Positions 42,622 through 50,559 of a DNA stretch of 64,000 nucleotides are shown in pieces. A model generated the notes under the pieces. It was not told the DNA's origin. It worked only from the letters and a program-made list of their open reading frames with translations, and ran no database searches. Where the stretch lies: contig URSS01000009.1 of assembly GCA_900550545.1 (NCBI GenBank), positions 10,414 through 74,413 on the forward strand. The letters run 5' to 3'. The translations under genes and the position numbers were made by a program. This DNA is from an uncultured Lachnobacterium sp. (GTDB lineage: Bacteria; Bacillota; Clostridia; Lachnospirales; Lachnospiraceae). Position 1 is the stretch's first letter, and the number at the start of each line of letters is the position of its first letter.

Positions 42622-43272
42622 ATGAAATTTAGTTTTGACAACAAACTTTTCGGAGCTTTAGGAAAGGTTGTTGATTGTGTGATTTTGAGTGTTTTATGGC
42701 TGGTCTGTTGTTTGCCGGTTATTACGATCGGGGCATCATCCACGGCATTGTATTATACAGTACATAAGTCGATTCGGGGAAATCGAGGATACACGACAAA
42801 GAATTTTTTCAGTGCCTTTAAAGATAATTTTAAACCGGCAACTTTGTCTTGGATGGTAGCACTTGCCGTTCAGATTGTTTTATCTTTGGATGCCTATATT
42901 ACGTGGCAGGTATTACAGACTGGAAACAATATGGGAGCTTTTTTCTATTTCTTCCTCATTCTGATTGCTTTTTCGATTGGGTGGGTAGTTTATACTTTTG
43001 CATATATTGCACGATTTGAGAATACTGTCAAGATTACTTTGAAAAATGCAGTTCTTATGGAACTGCGACATTTACCATGGTCATTACTTATCATTATTTT
43101 GTTTTTGCTTGCAATTTTTTTGACATGGCTGATACCGATTCTGGTATTTCTGATGCCGGCATGTATTGTTTTGATGTTTGATTTGATTTTAGAGCGCATT
43201 TTTCGTATGTATATGTCACCGGAGGATTTAGCCAATGAAAAAGAAAATGATATGCTCGACAAGATGGATTAA
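42622..43272 (+). CDS. YesL (DUF624) membrane protein
   Basis: A 216-residue protein with five or six helices of the YesL/DUF624 family: VIRSV-like start KVVDCVILSVLWLVCCLPVI, GASSTALYYTVHK and FFSAFKDNFKPA are characteristic. YesL proteins usually sit beside sugar ABC transporters and YesMN regulators; their function is unknown. Here the neighbour is a cyclase built on transport-type binding domains, which fits that association. TTGGAGGAATAAAT precedes the ATG, 2 nt after aroK. Confidence 0.82.
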   Translation: MKFSFDNKLFGALGKVVDCVILSVLWLVCCLPVITIGASSTALYYTVHKSIRGNRGYTTKNFFSAFKDNFKPATLSWMVALAVQIVLSLDAYITWQVLQTGNNMGAFFYFFLILIAFSIGWVVYTFAYIARFENTVKITLKNAVLMELRHLPWSLLIIILFLLAIFLTWLIPILVFLMPACIVLMFDLILERIFRMYMSPEDLANEKENDMLDKMD

Positions 43273-43296
43273 TTGATGAATACGGAAGGTGAGCTT

Positions 43297-46200
43297 ATGA
43301 AAAATACAATGCATACTGCATGGAAGCGATGTATTTGTTTTTTGATGATTGTGTTGGTGTGTATAACGATGCTACCGGCACCTGTCAGTGCAGAAAAAAA
43401 TGCTACGATTACAGTCCTTTCCAATATTGATGAGGACGCAATGAAGCCGTATTTGGATGCTTTTAAAAAGAAATATCCGGCTATTAATGTGAAATATTAT
43501 TCATATAGCGATTATGAAAATGAATTGCAGAACCGTATAGAAAAAGGAAACTATGGTGATGTTTTGTTTGTTCCTAGTTTTCTGTCTTCAGATAAATATG
43601 ATACATACCTTGAAAAACTTGGCAGCTATCAGGAGTTATCAGAAAAATACAATTATCTGGAAGAAAGCAAACATATTGATGATGCTGTATATGGTATTCC
43701 TTCTTCTGCGTATATGGCTGGAATTCTGTACAACAAGGATGTTTTTAATAAAGCGGGAATTACGGAGACACCGAAGTCCATTGACGCCTTTTTAGCAGAT
43801 TTACAAACAATCAAAGAGCGCACCGATGCGATTCCTTTTTATACGAACTATTCATCGCAGTGGACACTTCAGTTCTGGGAGACATTCCCATATCTGGAGA
43901 TGACAGGAGATCCTGACTATAAGAACAACAAATTTATATATGAGAGAAATCCATTTAGCAAAGGAAGTACCCATTATCAGGTGTACCAGCTTTTGTATGA
44001 TATTGTAAAAGATGGATTGTGTGAAGATGATCCAAAGTCAGATGACTGGGAAAAATCCAAATCTATGCTCAATCGTGGAGAGATTGGCTGTATGGCAATC
44101 GGTTCATGGGCAGTATCCCAGTTTAAACAAGCGGGACCGGATGGAGATGCAGTGGCTTTTATGCCATTTCCAAATGAAATTGATGGTAAGCAGTATATGA
44201 CGATTTCCACTGATTACTGTTATGCAATTAATAAAAACAGCAAGGAAAAAGATGCAGCAAGAAAATATATTGATTTCATGTTGGATGAATCTGGACATGC
44301 CCTGGATCAGGAAAATCTTTCACTGGTAAAGACAGATCCGTATCCGGATGCGTATGGAGATATGAAGAATGCCATCCTTTCGAGCAACACGGCAGCCACC
44401 AATGTGAATTACAGCCGTTGGGAGAGCTTATCTAAGAACCTGAACATGGAGGATAATAAAGAAACTGCCAGGGTAATTGCAGCGGCAGCCGGATATTCAG
44501 ATGAAACGCTGGATGATATTGTAAAAGACTGGAATGAACGATGGGAGTCCGGGCGACCGAAGGACATGGAAGCTGAGATGCAGGAGGCTTCTTCGAATTG
44601 GTTGAACAGCAGTGTTATTACGGAGAATTACGAGGTTACACTTTCACAGACAGAGCAGAGATATCTTTCAGATATCGGAACAATCAAAGTTGGATATCTT
44701 ACAGAGTTTGCGCCATATCAATACAAAAATGCACAGGGCAAGTTCGTAGGATTGTCTCAACAGATTTGTGATATTATCAGCAGTACATTAAATGTTGATA
44801 TGAAGTATATCGCATATGGCAACCGTAAGGATTTGATAGCAGCTCTGGAAAATGGCGAAATAGACATGGCGGCTGGCCTGGATTCTGAAAGTGAAACGGA
44901 CAGTTTGCGTTTTTCAAAAAGTTATCAGGATTATATGCAGGTCCTTATAAAAAATGAGACGACAAATGTCGAAAAACTGGAAGATAAAAAGCAGGCTGTC
45001 ATTATCGGCCAGGAAGATAAGGATCAGGATAGCAAAAACCAGCTGAAAAAGCATTCGATCAGGGCTGCAATCAAGGCTGTGGATGTAGGCGATGCTGATT
45101 ATGTGATCGGTAATTATTACAGTGCAGATTACTACATTAGAGAACTTGCAAGTGAGCATGTATCGGTTGTTCCCATGACTGAAAAAGGCGCGATATCGTT
45201 TGCTTTCTCTGCCAGTCAGGATACACGTCTGATCTCGATTTGCAACAAGTGTCTGTATAGCATTCCGGAGAGCCGGATTCAGGTCCTTTTAATGGATGAT
45301 TTGGATCCTCCAGCGAAACCGGTAACACTTATGGCACTTATACGTGCGAACCCGTGGCAAAGTGCATTGATTATTCTCGTAGTATTAGCGCTTATTGCAT
45401 TAGCTATCTTCATTGTACTTCGTCAACGTTGGATCAGTGCAAGAAAACATGCGGTTGATGTAAAACGTTATGAGATTCTTGCGGCATTGATGAATGAATA
45501 TGTATTTGAGTATGACAGCACAAAGAAACAGATTCATCTTGATTCAAAATTCAAAGATAAATTTGGCATTGAAGGTGATGTAGCTGTTGAAGACTATGAC
45601 AAAAGTAATCCGTGCCTGAATGCAATTTTGCTTGAAATTGATAAGGTAAATAATGTCGATGATGCCCAGGGATATAATTCACATCCATTTAAGCTTCGGA
45701 TGAATGATGGAACGATGGAGTGGTATCGTATAGTCTTTTATGCATTGAAAGATGAATATGATGTGGAGAGTCATATTATTGGTAAGCTGGTGAGCGCAAA
45801 GCAGGAGATGGTGGAACAGGAGCAGTTTATCAATCGTGCACAGAGAGATCCGTTGACTGGTTTATATAACCGTGACGGTTTTATGGAAAAGTATGCAACC
45901 ATGGAAGTAAAAAAATCGCTTACCTATGCAATTCTTGATATTGATAATTTCAAACAGATCAATGATAAGATTGGCCACGCAGGTGGCGATGCAGCATTAA
46001 AGCTTCTTGCGGATACCTTATCTGCTGTTTTTGAAAAACAGGCGATTGTCGGAAGATACGGTGGCGACGAATTTATAGTCTGTGTCTATGACATGGATCA
46101 ATATGAAGTTGCAGCATTGTTTGATAAGCTGGTGAAGAATATGGACCGTGATATGGACTATCAGGGAAAAATCAAGCATCTGTCGATTAGCCTTGGAGCC

Positions 46201-46314
46201 ACTTATGTAGGACAGAAGATGCCACTTGATGTGCTTTTGAAGAGTGCGGATAAAGTGCTGTATCTGGTAAAAGAACAGGGAAAGAATAACTGGAACATGG
46301 ATATTTTAGAATAA
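43297..46314 (+). CDS. Diguanylate cyclase with two tandem substrate-binding domains
   Basis: A 1005-residue membrane protein. Signal segment ~1-33, then a sugar-type extracellular binding domain (~35-450: ATITVLSNIDEDAMKPYLDA, VYGIPSSAYMAGILYNKD), an amino-acid-type binding domain (~460-680: IKVGYLTEFAPYQYKNAQG, ENGEIDMAAG), one helix (~686-712), a PAS-like region (~725-840) and a GGDEF domain with intact GGDEF near 922 and no RxxD inhibitory site. c-di-GMP synthesis is probably set by nutrients bound outside the cell. GGAAGGTGAG precedes the chosen ATG. It follows yesL in the same run. Confidence 0.9.
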   Translation: MKNTMHTAWKRCICFLMIVLVCITMLPAPVSAEKNATITVLSNIDEDAMKPYLDAFKKKYPAINVKYYSYSDYENELQNRIEKGNYGDVLFVPSFLSSDKYDTYLEKLGSYQELSEKYNYLEESKHIDDAVYGIPSSAYMAGILYNKDVFNKAGITETPKSIDAFLADLQTIKERTDAIPFYTNYSSQWTLQFWETFPYLEMTGDPDYKNNKFIYERNPFSKGSTHYQVYQLLYDIVKDGLCEDDPKSDDWEKSKSMLNRGEIGCMAIGSWAVSQFKQAGPDGDAVAFMPFPNEIDGKQYMTISTDYCYAINKNSKEKDAARKYIDFMLDESGHALDQENLSLVKTDPYPDAYGDMKNAILSSNTAATNVNYSRWESLSKNLNMEDNKETARVIAAAAGYSDETLDDIVKDWNERWESGRPKDMEAEMQEASSNWLNSSVITENYEVTLSQTEQRYLSDIGTIKVGYLTEFAPYQYKNAQGKFVGLSQQICDIISSTLNVDMKYIAYGNRKDLIAALENGEIDMAAGLDSESETDSLRFSKSYQDYMQVLIKNETTNVEKLEDKKQAVIIGQEDKDQDSKNQLKKHSIRAAIKAVDVGDADYVIGNYYSADYYIRELASEHVSVVPMTEKGAISFAFSASQDTRLISICNKCLYSIPESRIQVLLMDDLDPPAKPVTLMALIRANPWQSALIILVVLALIALAIFIVLRQRWISARKHAVDVKRYEILAALMNEYVFEYDSTKKQIHLDSKFKDKFGIEGDVAVEDYDKSNPCLNAILLEIDKVNNVDDAQGYNSHPFKLRMNDGTMEWYRIVFYALKDEYDVESHIIGKLVSAKQEMVEQEQFINRAQRDPLTGLYNRDGFMEKYATMEVKKSLTYAILDIDNFKQINDKIGHAGGDAALKLLADTLSAVFEKQAIVGRYGGDEFIVCVYDMDQYEVAALFDKLVKNMDRDMDYQGKIKHLSISLGATYVGQKMPLDVLLKSADKVLYLVKEQGKNNWNMDILE

Positions 46315-46318
46315 GTGC

Positions 46319-46386
46319 TTGCTTTTTTAGACGTATGTGGTATGATGAAGAGGTCAAATAAATGACACGGATTCTATCACATACGT
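46319..46386 (+). promoter_or_regulatory. Promoter and long inverted repeat before the Big_2 gene
   Basis: TTGCTT and TATGAT are 16 nt apart. ACGTATGTGGTA, overlapping the -10, can pair with TATCACATACGT about 30 nt downstream (one G-U), followed by TTTT. It could be a weak terminator for the cyclase gene or a leader hairpin. Confidence 0.45.
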
Positions 46387-46410
46387 TTTCCTCGTTATAG
46401 GGGGAATCAT

Positions 46411-47418
46411 ATGAAGACAAATCACAAATTACGTTTGACAGCAGCAGTGCTGATTCTATGCATGGTGTCCATGCTTTTTATTCCAGGAAACACAGAAAGT
46501 ATATATGCCAAAGGAATTGACTTTCTCATTTTAGGTGTATATGAAAAAAGTCTTGATGTAGGAGATGAGTTCTACATTTCAGCAGTGGCATCCAATGGAA
46601 ATAAAATTACATTCCGATCCAGTAACTCAAAAGTTGCTTCTATCAGTCCATATGGACGGATTATTGCAAAAAAGCCAGGGGAAGCAAAGATTACGGTCAA
46701 AGCAGGAAAAGCACAGGCGCGTTGCCGGATCATAGTGAAGAAGACACGTATTGATGTGAATGAAAAGAATATTTCTATGGACAATGGCAGTACATTCCAG
46801 CTGAAGGCGGCAGCCTCCACGGGGCATGGACTGACTTACAAATCCAGCAAAAAGAGTGTAGCAGCAGTTGATGAGAAAGGTCTTATTACCGCAAAAAAGC
46901 CTGGAGAAGCGAACATTACGATTTCAGTAGATGGCGTTTCTGAAATCTGTAAAATCAAGGTAAGGGAGACGAAAGTAAGACTTGACCGGACAAAAGCAAC
47001 ACTTTATCGAAAAGGAGAGATTACACTCTCTGTCTCAACAAATTCCAAAACAGAACCAAAGTGGAAATCAAATAAAAGCAGCGTTGCAACTGTGGATAAC
47101 AAAGGTAATGTGACCGCAGTAAAACATGGTACTGCAACGATTACTGTGACCATAGATGGGGTAAAAGCAACTTGCGAGATCTTGGTGAAACAGCCAGGGG
47201 TAAGTTTTCCACAGTCAGAACTGACTCTCAAGCAGGGAGAAAAAATCTGCGTAAAAGCGAAAGTATCTTCTGGGAATGAGGCGGTGTATTCGAGTTCTAA
47301 CACTACAGTTGCAACCGTGGATGAACAGGGGAATATATATGCTTGTGGTAAAGGAAAGGCATACATTTATGCGACAGAAGATGGAATCAAAGCCAAGATG
47401 ACAATTCGCGTAAAGTAA
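46411..47418 (+). CDS. Secreted protein with four Big_2 Ig-like domains
   Basis: A 335-residue protein with a signal peptide (~1-33, LILCMVSMLFIPG) and four bacterial Ig-like group 2 repeats of ~75 residues. Each has SSNSKVASISPYGRIIAKKP-like cores (YKSSKKSVAAVDEKG; WKSNKSSVATVDNKG; YSSSNTTVATVDEQG) ending in GEAKITV-like strands. No anchor or enzyme domain follows, so it is probably released or bound non-covalently to the wall. AGGGGGAATCAT precedes the ATG. Confidence 0.88.
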   Translation: MKTNHKLRLTAAVLILCMVSMLFIPGNTESIYAKGIDFLILGVYEKSLDVGDEFYISAVASNGNKITFRSSNSKVASISPYGRIIAKKPGEAKITVKAGKAQARCRIIVKKTRIDVNEKNISMDNGSTFQLKAAASTGHGLTYKSSKKSVAAVDEKGLITAKKPGEANITISVDGVSEICKIKVRETKVRLDRTKATLYRKGEITLSVSTNSKTEPKWKSNKSSVATVDNKGNVTAVKHGTATITVTIDGVKATCEILVKQPGVSFPQSELTLKQGEKICVKAKVSSGNEAVYSSSNTTVATVDEQGNIYACGKGKAYIYATEDGIKAKMTIRVK

Positions 47419-47484
47419 ATTCAAAGATATAAATTTAAAGATAATTACGATGTAAATATGAGGAAAATGCTGTGATAGACTACG

Positions 47485-47534
47485 AAAAAAGGGAGAGCCC
47501 CTTCAGTTTAGCTGAAGGAGAGCTCTCCTTTTTT
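47485..47534. terminator. Bidirectional terminator
   Basis: AAAAAAGGGAGAGC..CCTTCAG pairs with CTGAAGG..GCTCTCCTTTTTT around TTTAG. T-runs on both strands let it serve the Big_2 gene and the convergent chemoreceptor gene, whose last codons lie within it. Confidence 0.9.
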
Positions 47535-49601
47535 CAGGCAGGATTCAACATATTTTTGGATCTGATAATCATCTTCCGGCATCTGGCATCCAATAATATA
47601 CATTCCGTCATTGTTTGAACAGCGGATAATTCGACCGTTCAACTCGGAATGTGATGGTAAAGCAAAATCGTGAATCGCAACAGTAATTTCCTTTCCATGA
47701 CAATCGGCAAAAACAGGTGATGTCATAATTAATGCAAAACCGTTGGCACTGAGGTTATCCAGTTTACCATTGAATGATTCTCCGGAATCTTTTAATGTGA
47801 CGGTACAACTGTTGGAAATATCAATGCGCGGATATTTTCTTCTGTTAATAATTTTCGAACGTGTGCACAACAGAATCGAATAGTTTCTATTGGATGCACT
47901 AAGCTGTGCTTTTTCCCATAAGTAAATAACGTTGCCGACAGTAATCTGAAGACTACAATCAACAGGACCAGATATCGCTGGAGCGTTATCAAGGGTTACA
48001 AGCACATTGTCCTGCGTATGGGAAATCAATTCTCCTGTGTAGACAGCATCTTGGGTTGTGCGAACGAGAACCTTCATACCTGGGGCTACATCCGCGATTC
48101 CCATGAAACCACCAATACCAAGTTCACTCATCAGAGCCTGAATGACATCTTCGATATTATCAATGTTGGAAGAACTTTCTGTGTATTTACTGAGAATGCG
48201 TTTACTGATATCACTGGAGTGATCAATACAGCCGGTAATCACTTCCACAGTATTTGAAACCTGTTCCATGTTGTCAACCAATTGCAGATTGGAAGTTTCA
48301 ACCTCTTTCATAGCAGAATCGATAACCTGAATGTGTTCTCCAAGCTGGGAGGAGTCTTCCGTAATCTTTTGTACATTCTCACCGGTCTGTGTTACTTTTC
48401 CCAAGGTAACCTGAATCAGTTCCAGTGTTTTTTCGATGGAATCTGTCATTTTTGCCGAAATTTCATCAAGGCGCGTAAGTGCATCCTGAATCTGCGCAGA
48501 AGAAGTTTTAGTTTCGGTACTTAAGGTTCGAATCTGTTCAGCAACGACTGCAAAGCCTTTTCCGGCATCGCCGGCGCGGGCTGCTTCAATGGATGCATTG
48601 AGTGCAAGAAGATTCGTTTGACTTGAAATATTATCAATTTTTCCGGTTTCTTCCAGTACCATACTAAATTCAGACTTGAAGTCATGAAGAATATGTTCTA
48701 CTTCAGAGGACAGTTCCGACATGGTTCCGGTTGTTTTTACCAGACTGTCAAGATCTTCGGAACTTGTCTTGGCGTGCTCCTCTGATTCAACAGTAAGATG
48801 AACCATTTCATCAATCATCGCAGCTACATTTTCTACCTGTGTACGAATGTCGGATGTCATATCCATAGAAGAAGAGGTACGATCCTGCAAATGGTGATTA
48901 TTGTCGGAAAGTTCGTTCATACCAAGCATTACGACATCGGAACCATGCTTGTTTTCAGAAGCGAGTTCGCGGACAACAGTGATGCCATCCATGATCGTGT
49001 TACTGGCAGTTTTGACTTTTTCAACAGTAGTAACGACACGATGCAGGTCAGATTTAATACTGTCGGTCAATGCACCGTCGGATTCGTTCAGATGGCGAAT
49101 GGACATTACATAGCAGATATAGCATAGCAGCAGACAGGAAACCTGAAGCTGATAATTTTTCATGTCCGAGGCACTGTTACAACCGAGAATGACACCACGG
49201 TATATAGCACTGAAGATTACGCTTAGTGTATTGGCAATGCCACAACCTATCATAAATTTCTGGTTCTTATATAAAACAAGAAGGCTCATAACAGGAAGAA
49301 TATAGGTAAATGCAATGGGAGAGGCTGTTGTGCAGAGAACAAAAGTATAAAAAATACCATAGCCGACAATAAGAACATGCTTATAGATGTCAGTAGCCCA
49401 TCCCTTCACTCGAAGCAGAATTTCGCCAATGATTACCGGCAGCCAGCACAAAATTAAAAAGATGATATAGTTTTGTGTTGGATACAGTCCATTTCCTGTA
49501 TCTGTACCATAATTGGCAGATAAGAGAATAGAGAAAATCAGCCAGATAATCCGGGCTTTCCGGTTGGCTTTCTCTTTAAAAACAGATGCGTCATAATTCA
49601 T
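47508..49601 (-). CDS. Methyl-accepting chemotaxis protein with C-terminal PilZ domain
   Basis: A 697-residue receptor. Six or so helices (~15-175) form an integral membrane sensor without a large outer domain. The signalling hairpin is centred on SSQTNLLALNASIEAARAGD near residue 335, including the conserved tip. A C-terminal PilZ domain (~588-690) has RRKYPRID and DNLSANGFAL, fulfilling RxxxR and [DN]xSxxG for c-di-GMP binding. Chemotaxis signalling is thus probably tuned by c-di-GMP from cyclases such as those encoded nearby. GGAGGGG precedes the ATG. Confidence 0.92.
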   Translation of the reverse strand: MNYDASVFKEKANRKARIIWLIFSILLSANYGTDTGNGLYPTQNYIIFLILCWLPVIIGEILLRVKGWATDIYKHVLIVGYGIFYTFVLCTTASPIAFTYILPVMSLLVLYKNQKFMIGCGIANTLSVIFSAIYRGVILGCNSASDMKNYQLQVSCLLLCYICYVMSIRHLNESDGALTDSIKSDLHRVVTTVEKVKTASNTIMDGITVVRELASENKHGSDVVMLGMNELSDNNHHLQDRTSSSMDMTSDIRTQVENVAAMIDEMVHLTVESEEHAKTSSEDLDSLVKTTGTMSELSSEVEHILHDFKSEFSMVLEETGKIDNISSQTNLLALNASIEAARAGDAGKGFAVVAEQIRTLSTETKTSSAQIQDALTRLDEISAKMTDSIEKTLELIQVTLGKVTQTGENVQKITEDSSQLGEHIQVIDSAMKEVETSNLQLVDNMEQVSNTVEVITGCIDHSSDISKRILSKYTESSSNIDNIEDVIQALMSELGIGGFMGIADVAPGMKVLVRTTQDAVYTGELISHTQDNVLVTLDNAPAISGPVDCSLQITVGNVIYLWEKAQLSASNRNYSILLCTRSKIINRRKYPRIDISNSCTVTLKDSGESFNGKLDNLSANGFALIMTSPVFADCHGKEITVAIHDFALPSHSELNGRIIRCSNNDGMYIIGCQMPEDDYQIQKYVESCLKKGELSFS

Positions 49602-49664
49602 ATATATTACCCCTCCGAAGATACCTCGAATCCTTGTAAAAATAGGAAAAATTTACTAGTTTAT

Positions 49665-49693
49665 AGTTTAGTTTATTTCGTATGATATTACAA
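49665..49693 (-). promoter_or_regulatory. Possible promoter of the chemoreceptor gene
   Basis: On the minus strand TTGTAA and TAAACT are 17 nt apart. The -10 is one of three close AGTTTA copies on the plus strand. No sigma-28 site was found here. The rest of the ~210-nt divergent gap to spoVT shows no clear element. Confidence 0.4.
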
Positions 49694-49812
49694 GTTTAAT
49701 TTTGAAAATAATAAAAATCATATAAGCGGAAATTTGGTTTTGAAGTATAAAATCACCAATTCTACAAATAATAGGGGTAAAATCTGAACTTATAATGGAG
49801 GAACGTTGAGAT

Positions 49813-50361
49813 ATGAAAGCAACAGGTATTGTTCGAAGAATAGATGATCTCGGGCGTATTGTAGTGCCAAAGGAGATTCGGCGTACTTTGCGTATCCGTG
49901 AAGGTGACCCTTTGGAAATTTTTACAAGCCGTGAGGGGGAAATTATGTTAAAAAAATATTCGCCAATCGGAGAATTGGGAGAAGTAGCAGGAAGCTATGC
50001 AGAGGCACTGGCTCAAGCGGCAGATGCGCTTGTGTGCATTACGGATCGTGATTATATTGTCGCTGCAGCAGGGGGAGGGAAAAAAGAGCTGGAAGGAGAG
50101 CATTTGAGCCCGGAGGTTGAGGCTCTCATGGAAAAGAGAGGTACCTTTGTTGTAAAAGATGTGCATGAAGAACTACCATTGGTCACAAAGGACTGGACAA
50201 GTGACCATAAGGGGGCGGTGTTGTCTACGATTATTTGCAATGGAGACTGTCAGGGAGCAGTTATTGTTGTATCTAAAAGTGATAATCCACAGAAACTTGA
50301 AACATTTCAGATGCTGACACAGTCTGCAGCAAGTTTTATGGGAAAACATATGGAACAATAA
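49813..50361 (+). CDS. spoVT: Stage V sporulation protein T
   Basis: A 182-residue regulator. The N-terminal AbrB-type DNA-binding domain reads MKATGIVRRIDDLGRIVVPK, then EIRRTLRIREGDPLEIF. The C-terminal GAF-like domain spans ~60-180. The length and both domains match SpoVT, which controls late forespore genes. TGGAGG precedes the ATG. It stands alone with its own terminator. No convincing forespore promoter was found by eye. Confidence 0.93.
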   Translation: MKATGIVRRIDDLGRIVVPKEIRRTLRIREGDPLEIFTSREGEIMLKKYSPIGELGEVAGSYAEALAQAADALVCITDRDYIVAAAGGGKKELEGEHLSPEVEALMEKRGTFVVKDVHEELPLVTKDWTSDHKGAVLSTIICNGDCQGAVIVVSKSDNPQKLETFQMLTQSAASFMGKHMEQ

Positions 50362-50364
50362 GAA

Positions 50365-50424
50365 TATGGGAAACGTATGAGACTATAGATAAATATTCAT
50401 ACGTTTCCCATGCTTATGTTTTTG
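50365..50424 (+). terminator. Terminator after spoVT
   Basis: TATGGGAAACGTATGA and TCATACGTTTCCCAT form a 14-15 bp stem around a ~16-nt loop, followed by T-rich sequence. Confidence 0.8.
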
Positions 50425-50468
50425 CTTTTGGTAACAACTTTTTTTGAAAAAAGACAAAAAATATTTTC

Positions 50469-50502
50469 GTGTGACCGCTGTGTGACCAATTGTCGCTATA
50501 GT
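50469..50502 (+). promoter_or_regulatory. Direct repeat and -10 before the surface-protein gene
   Basis: GTGTGACC occurs twice with an 11-nt step, ending 9 nt before TATAGT. There is no -35 hexamer in the normal place; the repeats cover it. This is the layout of a promoter needing an activator that binds on one face of the helix. Confidence 0.5.
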
Positions 50503-50559
50503 ATTGGTATGAAAAAGTACAAAATTAATTTTTAGAGGGTAGCATAAAGGAGGTTGTTT

